A stretch of DNA of 64,000 nucleotides from Rosettibacter primus (GCF_036860675.1 NZ_JAYKGK010000002.1:248001-312000), one strand, 5' to 3'; positions 46,841 to 54,976 are shown, counted from the stretch's first letter. Made by a program: numbers and translations. The notes: generated by a model not told the origin, from the sequence alone.

Positions 46841-46877
46841 TGAGAGGGTGCGGCAATCACCCTCTCATTATTTTTTT
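46841..46877 (+). terminator. Hairpin with T-run on the plus strand
   Basis: A 10-bp perfect stem (TGAGAGGGTG/CACCCTCTCA) with a seven-base loop, followed on the plus strand by TTATTTTTTT. It lies after the minus-strand lipoprotein gene, but its best T-run faces the other way, where no protein-coding gene precedes it. Confidence 0.65.
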
Positions 46878-46888
46878 GCTCAATCCTC

Positions 46889-47899
46889 CTACTTTAATTG
46901 TCCATGAATTATATTATTTTTACCATTGATATAGTCTGTTCCAATAAAAAAAACATCTTTGTCAAAAGTTATACCTCTCTGTACCGTCAAATTAGTTTCA
47001 TATATAATTTTGAACTCTTTCCCATCATAGTGATATATACCATTAATTCCACCAATAAAAAAATCATTTCTACTTCTACCACAAATAATATTTCCATTTA
47101 TTCCCGTACCATTGTTATCCTTCCAAAAAGTAAGATTTTTATTAGAATATTTATATATTCTTGAAGCATTAGTAACAAATATTTCATCACCAAGTCTTAT
47201 CACAAATGACCAGCCATAGTCTGATAATAACTCTTTTAGTTCTTTTCCATCCCAGCAGTATACTTTTGCAATAAATCCATTTGGGTCATAAACTGTACCA
47301 CTTATTACTAATATACCACTATTAGGTTCAACTGCAATAGTTTCAAAACTCACTTTAGTTTCAGGTATATCAATGAGACTCCAATATATTCCATTATAAT
47401 GCATTATAATAGCTTTCCATTTATTTGCACCATATAACTCCACAAAACCAACACCATAAATATTAGAAGATGACATTCCATCAAAATTATTAATATTAAG
47501 TATGTTATAGCCATCAATTTTATATTCACCAAACAGTGACCATTGTAAACCATCATATTTCCATATTGTACTATTGTAATTTCCTAACCATACTTCAGAA
47601 CTAGACAACCCAAATATAGCTTGTGGATTTACCTTCCTAGGAATCGAATCTGTTTTCCACTTTACCCCATCATAATGCCAAATACTTGTTGCCGACCAAC
47701 TACTAGTACCTACTGCCCAGACGTCATTTGGTGAGCTCCCCCATATTCTTCCTAAATATAAAGATTCATTACCTGGATTAATTGTATCCACCGTCCAGAC
47801 ATAATCTCTTCTTCCCGGCTGTGGTTCGGTTATTCCTTCTCCGCAGGAATTAATTAAAACAATTATTACTACTGAAATTAAAAATGCTACTCTCCTCAT
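46889..47899 (-). CDS. Beta-propeller lipoprotein with DVWAVG-type repeats
   Basis: A 336-residue lipoprotein with lipobox INSC (Cys19). The rest consists of repeated blades with a SxxDVWAVG...IWHYDGxxW pattern: SSPNDVWAVG, LSSSEVWLGN, MSSSNIYGVGF, and RNDFFIGGINGIYHYDGKEF near the end. Such proteins are predicted beta-propellers on the cell surface, with no known enzymatic role. It lies between two genes of different type and, together with the broken type IX gene, is enclosed by identical hairpins. GGGGG upstream serves as ribosome-binding site. Confidence 0.8.
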   Translation of the reverse strand: MRRVAFLISVVIIVLINSCGEGITEPQPGRRDYVWTVDTINPGNESLYLGRIWGSSPNDVWAVGTSSWSATSIWHYDGVKWKTDSIPRKVNPQAIFGLSSSEVWLGNYNSTIWKYDGLQWSLFGEYKIDGYNILNINNFDGMSSSNIYGVGFVELYGANKWKAIIMHYNGIYWSLIDIPETKVSFETIAVEPNSGILVISGTVYDPNGFIAKVYCWDGKELKELLSDYGWSFVIRLGDEIFVTNASRIYKYSNKNLTFWKDNNGTGINGNIICGRSRNDFFIGGINGIYHYDGKEFKIIYETNLTVQRGITFDKDVFFIGTDYINGKNNIIHGQLK

Positions 47900-48000
47900 G
47901 GCTATGCCCCCATGTGTGCCCTATTATTTACTTTTATATTAAAATTTTTTGTTCAATATAATAATTATTGTAAAAAAAAAATCAACTGTTTTTTAAAACA

Positions 48001-48029
48001 ACAAAGGCTCGAATATTTTCGAGCCTTTT
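48001..48029 (-). terminator. Terminator hairpin, copy 2 of the identical 29-base element
   Basis: Identical over 29 bases to 45167-45195, including an 11-bp stem and four-base loop. On the minus strand it lies about 140 bases after the glutathione peroxidase gene and can terminate it. Confidence 0.75.
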
Positions 48030-48116
48030 CACCTTTTACCTAATAGGTGTTCCTGCTTAATTTCCAATAAGAACATAAAATATTCACAAAGTCATTTTTA
48101 AGAATTTAATTATAAC

Positions 48117-48156
48117 CCATTATTCCATCATTCCATTATTCCACCATTCCATTCAA
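48117..48156. repeat. Short tandem repeats based on ATTCCA
   Basis: Roughly five imperfect units of the type CATTATTCCATCATTCC occur in a row between the gpx stop codon and the hairpin. A low-complexity tract likely to vary by slippage. Confidence 0.6.
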
Positions 48157-48165
48157 CATAAACTT

Positions 48166-48735
48166 CTATTCGTTTAAAAGCTTTTCAATTTCTTTTGTTA
48201 TCTCTTCGCTTTCTGGTTTAACTTTGCTTCTAAATCTTGCTCTAATAGTTCCATTTTTATCTATAAGAAATTTTTCGAAGTTCCATTTTACATCACCCTT
48301 TTCTACATTATCGCTGTTTATTAATCTTTCATACAGCAAGGCTCGTTCGTTTCCCAATACTTTTATTTTATCAAATAATTTAAAAGTCACATTGTAATTT
48401 GTTGAACAAAATTCTTTTATTTCTTCATTTGAACCCGGTTCTTGTCCGCCAAAATCATTGCAAGGGAATGCTAAGATTTCAAAACCTTTATCTTTATATT
48501 TTTCATAAATTTTTTGCAAACCCTCGTATTGAGGAGTAAAACCGCATTTGCTTGCTACATTAACTACTAATAACACTTTGCCTTTGTAGTCAGACAGTTT
48601 TACTTCTTTTCCATTTATGTCTTTTACAGTTATATCATAAATTGAATTTTTCATTTTGTTTTCTCCAACAGCATAAATTTGATTCATAAAAATTATTATA
48701 ACGAAGAGAACAAATTTCTTGCTTAAATTTTTCAT
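48166..48735 (-). CDS. Exported glutathione peroxidase-family peroxidase
   Basis: The ATG giving MKNLSKKFV is chosen because AGGAGG stands ahead of it; the product is 189 residues with a signal peptide (about 1-23). The catalytic tetrad is complete: Cys64 in VNVASKCGFT (Cys, not selenocysteine), Gln98 in GGQEPG, and Trp151-Asn152 in KWNFEKF. Such Cys enzymes usually use thioredoxin to reduce peroxides. Export to the periplasm is predicted and less common for this family. It stands alone between the repeat tract and the ECF sigma genes. Confidence 0.92.
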   Translation of the reverse strand: MKNLSKKFVLFVIIIFMNQIYAVGENKMKNSIYDITVKDINGKEVKLSDYKGKVLLVVNVASKCGFTPQYEGLQKIYEKYKDKGFEILAFPCNDFGGQEPGSNEEIKEFCSTNYNVTFKLFDKIKVLGNERALLYERLINSDNVEKGDVKWNFEKFLIDKNGTIRARFRSKVKPESEEITKEIEKLLNE

Positions 48736-48829
48736 AGTTCCTCCTGGATTTCTTAATAAAACTCGATTGGCATTAAATAAGTTCAACTGTAAGAGATGAA
48801 ATATTTAAGCTGATGAATTTAAAATAGAG

Positions 48830-49348
48830 TTATGAAATATTTTTCAATTTATTTTTGAAGTCCTTGTGAGATTCGATTATAAAATAAAGTGCAGTTATAG
48901 TTATTAATGTCATTGATGATGTAATTAATAAAAATAAATTATTATTCATATAATTATTTACAAAAGAAATTCCCTTCTTAAGAAAATCATTTAATTTATC
49001 AGAAACACTGATTGAAGATGATTCCTTTATTACAATCCACAAACCTACAGAACATATTGTTAATAAAATTAAAGTTAAGAACGAAAAAACAGAAACCATA
49101 AATTTATTTACACTTCGTTTTATCTTATTGGACTTCTTAAAAATTAATTTCATAACTTTTTCAGTAATATTTTCCGGGGCAGGATATACTTCAATGCTTT
49201 TTAATACCCCATCAACAAAACGAAGTGCTTTTAATTTTTTTAATGCATTTTCATTTTTTTCCATAATGCTGTTGAGCTCATTAATTTTTTCTGTGCTCAA
49301 AGAATTATCTATATAATCATTCATTAATTCATCGAGATAATCATTCAT
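48830..49348 (-). CDS. Putative anti-sigma factor, membrane-anchored
   Basis: A 172-residue protein with a cytoplasmic N-terminal part (MNDYLDELMNDYIDNSLS, then helices to about 80) and two membrane segments (about 84-107 and 136-158). There is no Cys/His zinc motif, so it is not a ZAS-type anti-sigma factor. Its start overlaps the stop of the ECF sigma gene by four bases (ATGA), the usual coupling of sigma and anti-sigma genes. Function assigned from position, size and topology; the family is not recognised with certainty. Confidence 0.72.
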   Translation of the reverse strand: MNDYLDELMNDYIDNSLSTEKINELNSIMEKNENALKKLKALRFVDGVLKSIEVYPAPENITEKVMKLIFKKSNKIKRSVNKFMVSVFSFLTLILLTICSVGLWIVIKESSSISVSDKLNDFLKKGISFVNNYMNNNLFLLITSSMTLITITALYFIIESHKDFKNKLKNIS

Positions 49349-49911
49349 AATATTTCCTCCTGAAAATTATGTTTAAGAATTAAATCCCTCAATGCATTTC
49401 TTGAGCGATGCAGCATTACTTTTGTATTTACAAGCGAGGTTCCTAAAACTTTACTTATTTCATTAATTGAAAATCCATCAACATAATACATAATCAAAAC
49501 AAGTGCACTGCGTATTGGCAATTTATCTATCATCTTAAGAATATATTCTTTTGGATTTTCTGTTGATGAATAAATTTCATTATCATAATCTGCAAGGTCA
49601 AAATGTTCATCAATTGATGTCATTTCCTGTTCTATTTTTCTTTTCTTTGAACTTAGTTTTGTCAATCCTGTATTGTAAACAATTTTATAAAACCATGTAG
49701 AAAATTGAGAATCGTACCTAAATGAATTGAGAGAATTAAATGCCTTTAAGAAACAATCCTGCAATGCTTCTTCTGCGTCCATTTCATTTTTTAATAATCT
49801 CTTTAAAAGATTAAATGCTCTATCTTTATAACGATTTATTATTAAAGAGAAATCAGCTGTATTCCCTTTTTTTACCGATTCTATTATTTCTATGTCAGTT
49901 AAATTTTTCAT
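49345..49911 (-). CDS. ECF RNA polymerase sigma factor
   Basis: A 188-residue extracytoplasmic-function sigma factor. Region 2 includes AEEALQDCFLKAFNSLNSFR and STWFYKIVYNTGL; region 4 has PIRSALVLIMYYVDGFSINEISKVLG and LHRSRNALRDL. The start is taken at the ATG of MKNLTDIEI; a GTG directly precedes it. The gene is coupled to a membrane anti-sigma factor, and its promoter matches that of the divergent DUF6249-like gene, suggesting autoregulation. The -10 box lies only about seven bases before the start codon, so the mRNA may be leaderless. Confidence 0.93.
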   Translation of the reverse strand: MKNLTDIEIIESVKKGNTADFSLIINRYKDRAFNLLKRLLKNEMDAEEALQDCFLKAFNSLNSFRYDSQFSTWFYKIVYNTGLTKLSSKKRKIEQEMTSIDEHFDLADYDNEIYSSTENPKEYILKMIDKLPIRSALVLIMYYVDGFSINEISKVLGTSLVNTKVMLHRSRNALRDLILKHNFQEEIL

Positions 49912-49917
49912 CACTAT

Positions 49918-49949
49918 TTATGACTAACATCCCTCTCAAATGGTTACAG
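49918..49949 (-). promoter_or_regulatory. ECF-type promoter of the sigma/anti-sigma genes
   Basis: On the minus strand: CTGTAACC-N15-TAGTCATAA. TGTAAC and GTC are typical ECF -35 and -10 elements. The same boxes with the same spacing occur on the plus strand at 50012-50043. Confidence 0.75.
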
Positions 49950-50011
49950 ATCCGTTGAAAATATTTTCTATGCATAAACCTAATTTATTATATATCAATA
50001 ATCAATTATTT

Positions 50012-50043
50012 CTGTAACCTATCATACTAACTTGTAGTCATAA
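50012..50043 (+). promoter_or_regulatory. ECF-type promoter of the DUF6249-like gene
   Basis: CTGTAACC-N15-TAGTCATAA, identical in both boxes and spacing to the promoter of the divergent sigma gene, with an unrelated spacer. The leader to the start codon is about 80 bases and ends in AAGGAGA. Confidence 0.75.
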
Positions 50044-50131
50044 GCTATAGAGAAAGAAAAAATTATGTGCATAGAATTAATAAAGTTTTTTTATTGTTTA
50101 ATTAAAAAATTAACAAACAAGGAGAATTAAA

Positions 50132-50494
50132 ATGGGCGAAGGATTAATAGCACTGTTCATACCAATAGTTGCAATTGTGGTTACTGGAATAGTACTGGTA
50201 ACATTTTTTTACTTTCGTTCTAAAGAAAAGCAATTAATGATAGAAAAGGGACTTTCATATGACCAAATGATTGAACTATTAAAATCAAGAAGAGATGCTT
50301 ACAGCTTACTTAAAGCTGGAATTATAATTCTTTTCTTTGGAATTGGTTTAGGCACAGGAGTTCTAATCGAAGGCTATACAGGAATTGATGAATGGGTTCC
50401 TTTACTTATCTTTGTAATGTTAGGGCTTGGATTTGTTGTAGCATTTTTTGTAGCACGTAAATTAGGAGAAAGAGACAAAAAAAGGTCGAGTTAA
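50132..50494 (+). CDS. DUF6249-like small membrane protein, probable ECF target
   Basis: A 120-residue protein with three membrane segments (about 6-28, 62-80 and 88-108). Between the first two lies a conserved-looking cytoplasmic stretch, REKxLMIEKGLSYDQM in outline (actual: KEKQLMIEKGLSYDQM), typical of DUF6249 proteins often found beside ECF sigma genes. Its function is unknown. It shares the -35 and -10 boxes of the sigma gene, so it is probably switched on by that sigma factor, perhaps in envelope stress. It ends in a bidirectional terminator that includes its stop codon. Confidence 0.82.
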   Translation: MGEGLIALFIPIVAIVVTGIVLVTFFYFRSKEKQLMIEKGLSYDQMIELLKSRRDAYSLLKAGIIILFFGIGLGTGVLIEGYTGIDEWVPLLIFVMLGLGFVVAFFVARKLGERDKKRSS

Positions 50495-50505
50495 GCTCGA
50501 CCTTT
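50481..50505. terminator. Bidirectional terminator between the DUF6249-like gene and trxB
   Basis: A 10-bp stem (AAAGGTCGAG/CTCGACCTTT) with a five-base loop that contains the upstream stop codon; A- and T-runs flank it. Confidence 0.8.
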
Positions 50506-50508
50506 AAT

Positions 50509-51459
50509 TTATGCTAATTCGTGTTCTTCGAGCCAATGCTGAGCATCCAAAGCTGCCATACATCCAGTTCCAGCGGCTGTTATAGCCTGTCTGTATTTTT
50601 TATCTGCTACATCACCTGCTGCAAAAACTCCTTCTACACTTGTCTTTGTTGTTCCAGGTTGAACAATTATATAACCTGTTTCATCAAGTTCAAGTTGTCC
50701 TTTGAATAACGATGTATTTGGTTGATGCCCAATTGCCATAAAAATTCCGTCTGCTTGAACTTCCCAGATAGAATTATCTTTTGTACTTTGTAAAACTGCA
50801 CCTGTTACAAATTTTCTACCATTTTCTTCTTTGCCAAGAATTTCTTTTATAACAGCATTGGTAATAAATTTAATTTTAGGATTCTTTTTTGCCCTGTCTA
50901 CCATTATCTTCGAAGCTCTAAATTCATCTCTTCGATGAACAATAGTAACTTCAGAAGCAAATTTTGTTAGATATATTGCTTCTTCCATTGCTGTATCTCC
51001 ACCACCAACAACAAGAACTTTTAAGTCCTTAAAGAAAAATCCATCGCAGGTTGCACAAGCAGAAACTCCATATCCCATATATTTTTTTTCACTTTCGAGT
51101 CCCAGCAATTTTGCAGAGGCTCCTGTAGCAATTATAACTGCATCAGCTGTGTGAATTTCATTTTCTGCTTTAATCACAAATGGCCTTTTCGAAAAATCAA
51201 CTTCAGTAACACTCTTGAAGAAACATTTTGCACCAAATTTGCAGGCTTGCTTTCTCATTATATCCATAAGTTCAGGACCCTGAATACCATTTTCGAACCC
51301 GGGATAATTTTCAACTTCTGTAGTAATTGTTAATTGTCCGCCCGGCTGCATACCTTCAAATACAACGGGATTTAGATTTGCTCTCGCTGTGTAAAGTGCT
51401 GCTGTTAGTCCTGCTGGTCCAGAACCAATTATCACTACTTTATGATGATTTTCTTCCAT
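50509..51459 (-). CDS. trxB: Thioredoxin reductase
   Basis: NADPH-dependent flavoenzyme that reduces thioredoxin. The start giving MEENHHKVV is chosen because GGAG stands six bases ahead; an ATG four codons earlier lacks a site. The product is 316 residues. FAD-binding GSGPAG (12-17), redox-active CATC (135-138), the NADPH motif GGGDTAMEEA and the late FAGDVAD are all present. It supplies reducing power that the Cys-type glutathione peroxidase nearby may use. Single gene downstream of queG by about 90 bases. Confidence 0.96.
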   Translation of the reverse strand: MEENHHKVVIIGSGPAGLTAALYTARANLNPVVFEGMQPGGQLTITTEVENYPGFENGIQGPELMDIMRKQACKFGAKCFFKSVTEVDFSKRPFVIKAENEIHTADAVIIATGASAKLLGLESEKKYMGYGVSACATCDGFFFKDLKVLVVGGGDTAMEEAIYLTKFASEVTIVHRRDEFRASKIMVDRAKKNPKIKFITNAVIKEILGKEENGRKFVTGAVLQSTKDNSIWEVQADGIFMAIGHQPNTSLFKGQLELDETGYIIVQPGTTKTSVEGVFAAGDVADKKYRQAITAAGTGCMAALDAQHWLEEHELA

Positions 51460-51549
51460 ACCAATCTCCATATTTGTGTACTGTAAATTTATTCATTTTT
51501 ATTTTTTTGTTTTTCATTAGATGGTAAACTTTAATGAAAGATTCATCTT

Positions 51550-52470
51550 TTATGAAACTATAAATTTAGCATTTCTTTTCAAGCCGTTTAATTTAGCTCT
51601 ACTAATCGGACTGGATTGAAATCTTTCTTTGAATTCTTCTTCTGTCATATTCAGGATTTTATCTATTTCGAGTTCTTTATTTTCTTTTGAATTGAATTCA
51701 TGTTCTGATGTAGGTTTAGAAAATTTTTTATTCCATGGGCAAACATCCTGACAGATATCGCAACCAAAAATCCAGTTATCAAATTTGTCTTTGAACTCCT
51801 CTGGAATTTCTCCTTTATTTTCAATTGTTAAAAATGAAATGCAACGATTTGAATCAATAACATATTCATTTATTATTGCACCAGTTGGACAGGCATCAAT
51901 ACAAGCTCTGCATGAACCACAATGGTCTGGTATTTGTTCGTTATATTCAAATTCATAGTTTGTTATCATTGTAGCTAAAAAAAACCAGCTGCCAATTTCT
52001 TTTGAAATTACATTTGTATGTTTTCCCATCCATCCGACTCCTGATTTTACTGCCCAAACTTTATCCATAACTGGACCTGTGTCTACATAAGATTTCGATT
52101 GAAATGATGGCTCGATTGCTTTTAATTCATCTTCGAGTATTTCTAATTTTTCCCACATTATTAAATGATAATCTTTACCCCATGCATAACGCGATACTTT
52201 GCCAGTACCATTTTTATTTGTGTAATTATCATTCACAAAATAATTTATTGCAAGAGAAATAACACTCTTAGCTTCTGGAAGTATATTTTTAACATCATAT
52301 CTCTTTTCAATATTTTTATTCATGTATTCCATAGTTGCATTATAACCTTTGCTTAACCAAACTTTGAGATTTTTTATTTCCTTTTCTAATATTTCTGCCC
52401 GTGCAAAACCAATCAAATCAAATCCGAGTTCTTTTGCTTTTGCAATTACTATTTGATTTGTTAACTTCAT
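51550..52470 (-). CDS. queG: Epoxyqueuosine reductase
   Basis: Reduces epoxyqueuosine to queuosine in tRNA anticodons, using cobalamin and two [4Fe-4S] clusters. The 306-residue protein has Asp130 in YVDTGPVMDK, cluster cysteines 184, 187, 190 and 194 (CGSCRACIDACP) and 210, 237, 240 and 244 (CDICQDVCPW). It lacks the C-terminal HEAT-repeat extension of longer homologues, which is common. Needs B12, as does NrdJ. It follows the Rieske gene by 40 bases and may be part of that unit. Confidence 0.95.
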   Translation of the reverse strand: MKLTNQIVIAKAKELGFDLIGFARAEILEKEIKNLKVWLSKGYNATMEYMNKNIEKRYDVKNILPEAKSVISLAINYFVNDNYTNKNGTGKVSRYAWGKDYHLIMWEKLEILEDELKAIEPSFQSKSYVDTGPVMDKVWAVKSGVGWMGKHTNVISKEIGSWFFLATMITNYEFEYNEQIPDHCGSCRACIDACPTGAIINEYVIDSNRCISFLTIENKGEIPEEFKDKFDNWIFGCDICQDVCPWNKKFSKPTSEHEFNSKENKELEIDKILNMTEEEFKERFQSSPISRAKLNGLKRNAKFIVS

Positions 52471-52510
52471 TTTTTGCTAATTCATTTTCATTAAAGAAGT
52501 CATAAATATT

Positions 52511-52846
52511 TTACCAGTTTAATGATTTTTTAGAAACTTTTACAAATACATCGTTATCAATAATTTTCACTTCATATGAAGTGAGACCTTTTCTATTACC
52601 TGCTAAATTACCTGTTGATAATTCAAAAGCCCAGCCATGAATTGGACATAAAACTTTATCATTCTCAATTTCACCTTCATAAATCAAGTGAGTCTTTTGA
52701 TGTGGGCAGATATTACTCAATGCATAAACTCTGCCATCTACTTTAAATATGGCAATTTCTACATCATCAACAAAAAATTGTTTTCCAACTTTCTCTTTTA
52801 GTTCAGAATATTTACAAACTTTCTTAAATCCTTCTTCGTTAATCAC
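52511..52846 (-). CDS. Rieske [2Fe-2S] ferredoxin
   Basis: A 111-residue Rieske-type protein. The cluster ligands are Cys47 and His49 (CPHQKTH) and Cys67 and His70 (CPIHGW), in the NirD/biphenyl-dioxygenase-ferredoxin style. It is small, cytoplasmic and without other domains. Its start overlaps the MBL gene by four bases (ATGA), so the two are coupled; it may deliver electrons to, or act in series with, the MBL-fold enzyme. No oxygenase is adjacent. Confidence 0.9.
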   Translation of the reverse strand: MINEEGFKKVCKYSELKEKVGKQFFVDDVEIAIFKVDGRVYALSNICPHQKTHLIYEGEIENDKVLCPIHGWAFELSTGNLAGNRKGLTSYEVKIIDNDVFVKVSKKSLNW

Positions 52847-53691
52847 TTTAGCTCCGTAAATTTTTCATTAACAATAAAACCCTTTTCATTTTTTGTAATT
52901 GTAGCAGCCAATGTGAAAGGGTCATGTTCGAAAAATATAATCCAGTTTTGTTCAACAGCTTTGTTCAAAATATCTTTCTTTTCTTTTAATGTTACTAATG
53001 GTTGCAAATCGTAACCTGTTATGTATGGCAGAGAGATATGAGAAGTAAAAGGAAATAAGTCACTACAAAAAAGAATCGTTGTTGATGAATCCGAAATTTT
53101 AATCAGCTGCTGAGAAAAGGTATGACCATTTGAAATTAGTATTTGAATTTCATCATCAAAATATTCTTCTTCGTTTAACAAGTTTAACACACCTGATTCA
53201 TACAAAGGCATAAAACGATTTGTAACAAAACTTGCTCTGTCTCGTTCAGATGGATTAACTGCCCATTCAAAATGTTTTTTTTGAACATAATATTTTGCAT
53301 TTGGGAAAGCAGGAATCCATTTATTATTTTCTAATTTTGTTGCACCGCCAGTATGGTCAAAGTGCAGGTGGGTTAATAAAACATCCGTTATTTCCTCTGA
53401 TTTTATATTAAGAGCTGATAGTGATTTTAGCAAATCCATCTCTGTATGCTCAATATTATAAATGCGACTAAATTTTTCATCCCAGTTATAACCTATTCCT
53501 GTATCAATTAAAATTTTTCTATCACTGCTTTTTAAGAGCAAGCATCTTGCATTAAGTTCTACGCGGTTTAATTCATCAGGTGGATTTGTATTTTGCCAGA
53601 GTGGTTTTGGAATTATTCCAAACATCGCTCCGCCATCAAGAGAAAATTTACAGGTTTCAATTGCATGTAAAACGTATTTGCCGATTTTCAT
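52843..53691 (-). CDS. MBL-fold metallo-hydrolase
   Basis: A 282-residue metallo-beta-lactamase-fold protein. The metal motif is THLHFDH (His108, His110, Asp112, His113), followed by later histidines in NGHTFSQQ and FFEHDPF. IDTGIGYNWDEKF precedes the motif, as in quorum-quenching lactonase-like and related hydrolases, but the substrate is unknown. It has no signal peptide. Translationally coupled to the Rieske ferredoxin. Confidence 0.87.
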   Translation of the reverse strand: MKIGKYVLHAIETCKFSLDGGAMFGIIPKPLWQNTNPPDELNRVELNARCLLLKSSDRKILIDTGIGYNWDEKFSRIYNIEHTEMDLLKSLSALNIKSEEITDVLLTHLHFDHTGGATKLENNKWIPAFPNAKYYVQKKHFEWAVNPSERDRASFVTNRFMPLYESGVLNLLNEEEYFDDEIQILISNGHTFSQQLIKISDSSTTILFCSDLFPFTSHISLPYITGYDLQPLVTLKEKKDILNKAVEQNWIIFFEHDPFTLAATITKNEKGFIVNEKFTELK

Positions 53692-53761
53692 ATTTTATTT
53701 TTATGTTTATGTATAATTAATTAATGACTATATAAATTTAATAAATTTATCAGGAATTGAT

Positions 53762-54652
53762 ATGAAAAACAAAAAAATCAAAATAGGTTCAGTTGTAAAC
53801 TATGGCTTTATAGCTTTTATTTCATTCTTGATAATGAGTTGTACATTAATTAAAAAATCTATTTCGAATAATACAACAGAAATAAAAGTTATGACGTTCA
53901 ACATTCGATATGGAACTGCCGATGATGGAGAAAACAGCTGGGAAAATAGAAAAGAAATTTTATTTGATGTGGTAAGAGATTACAACCCAGATATTATTGG
54001 AATGCAAGAAGTGCTAAAGTTTCAATTGGATGAGTTATTAATTGAACTGCAAAATTATAATTTTGCAGGAGCAGGCAGAGATGATGGAAAAACAGCCGGT
54101 GAATATTCTCCAATTCTTTTTTCAAAAGAAAGATTCATACTGGATACAACAGAAACTTTCTGGTTTTCAGATACACCAAAAATTCCCGGTTCAAAAAGCT
54201 GGGGGAACAATATTACCCGTATCTGCACATGGACAAAATTATTTGATAAATTCACACGTAAAAATATTTATGTTTTCAATCTTCATCTTGATCATCAATC
54301 TTCAGAATCCAGAAGAAAGAGTGCTGATGCTTTGATTAAAAAAATTTATGAAATGAAAATTACTCAACCCATCATTCTTACAGGAGATTTCAACTGCGGT
54401 GAAAATGATGAAACAATTAAATCCATTCTCAATTCTAAATTAATTGATACTTACAGAATAATGCATAAAAAAAGCAACAATGAGGGTACATTCCATAACT
54501 TCAAAGGTGATGATTCCGGAGATAAAATAGATTTTATTTTTGTTTCAAAAGATTTTGAAACTATAGATTCCAGAATTATAAAAACAAATAGGAACGGGAA
54601 ATATCCTTCAGACCATTTTCCGGTGACTGCTGTAATAAAATATCTTTATTAA
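53762..54652 (+). CDS. Exported endonuclease/exonuclease/phosphatase-family hydrolase (lipoprotein)
   Basis: A 296-residue protein of the EEP superfamily. A possible lipobox IMSC puts the lipid on Cys27. The catalytic motifs are complete: FNIRYG (Asn47), MQEV (Glu83), NLHLDHQS, GDFNC and the final SDHFPV. Many exported members act on phosphodiesters or sugar phosphates; a nuclease is also possible. GGAATTG stands before the ATG. It ends in a long hairpin. No partner gene is evident. Confidence 0.88.
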   Translation: MKNKKIKIGSVVNYGFIAFISFLIMSCTLIKKSISNNTTEIKVMTFNIRYGTADDGENSWENRKEILFDVVRDYNPDIIGMQEVLKFQLDELLIELQNYNFAGAGRDDGKTAGEYSPILFSKERFILDTTETFWFSDTPKIPGSKSWGNNITRICTWTKLFDKFTRKNIYVFNLHLDHQSSESRRKSADALIKKIYEMKITQPIILTGDFNCGENDETIKSILNSKLIDTYRIMHKKSNNEGTFHNFKGDDSGDKIDFIFVSKDFETIDSRIIKTNRNGKYPSDHFPVTAVIKYLY

Positions 54653-54658
54653 TTATAA

Positions 54659-54708
54659 ACCGCCAGAGTGTAAAGAATGATTTATACTTTAACTCACACC
54701 CTGGCGGT
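54659..54708 (+). terminator. Long hairpin after the EEP gene
   Basis: An 8-bp GC-rich stem (ACCGCCAG/CTGGCGGT) with further partial pairing of the inner arms (GTGT/ACAC, TAAAG/CTTTA). It sits directly after the stop codon and could also end transcripts from the other strand. Confidence 0.65.
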
Positions 54709-54713
54709 CAAAT

Positions 54714-54893
54714 TTATTTCATATAAACTAATTTCACCGACTTACTGAATCCCGACCCTCGTACAGTGAATATATAAACTCCAGATGCAAGTTCTTCATT
54801 ATTATCATTTTTACCATTCCAGAATAGCTCAACAATATTTTTATTGCTGTCGTTGATTTCAAATGTTACAGTATCATAAAAAGAATTCACATA
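54714..54893 (-). pseudogene. Remnant of a type IX cargo gene (C-terminal sorting domain only)
   Basis: About 60 codons, opened by a stop codon at 54894-54896 and ended by TAA at 54714-54716, encode FWNGKNDNNEELASGVYIF and SKSVKLVYMK, the last part of a type IX C-terminal sorting domain. There is no start, signal peptide or cargo domain upstream, where the sequence is AT-rich and non-coding. It is what remains of a deleted or decayed secreted protein gene. Confidence 0.8.
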
Positions 54894-54976
54894 TTACACA
54901 ATTTTCAGATAATCAAATGATTTACCTATAAAAATAAAAAGTATATAAGAAAGACTAATAAATTTCGTAATTAATA

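Noticed and set aside
46771..46877. Cyclic-di-GMP riboswitch
   Set aside because: A few motifs look similar (CCTAAACC), but the conserved core and tetraloop receptor are absent.
48166..48735. Selenocysteine in the glutathione peroxidase
   Set aside because: The active-site codon is TGC-type Cys in ASKCGFT; the frame has no internal TGA.
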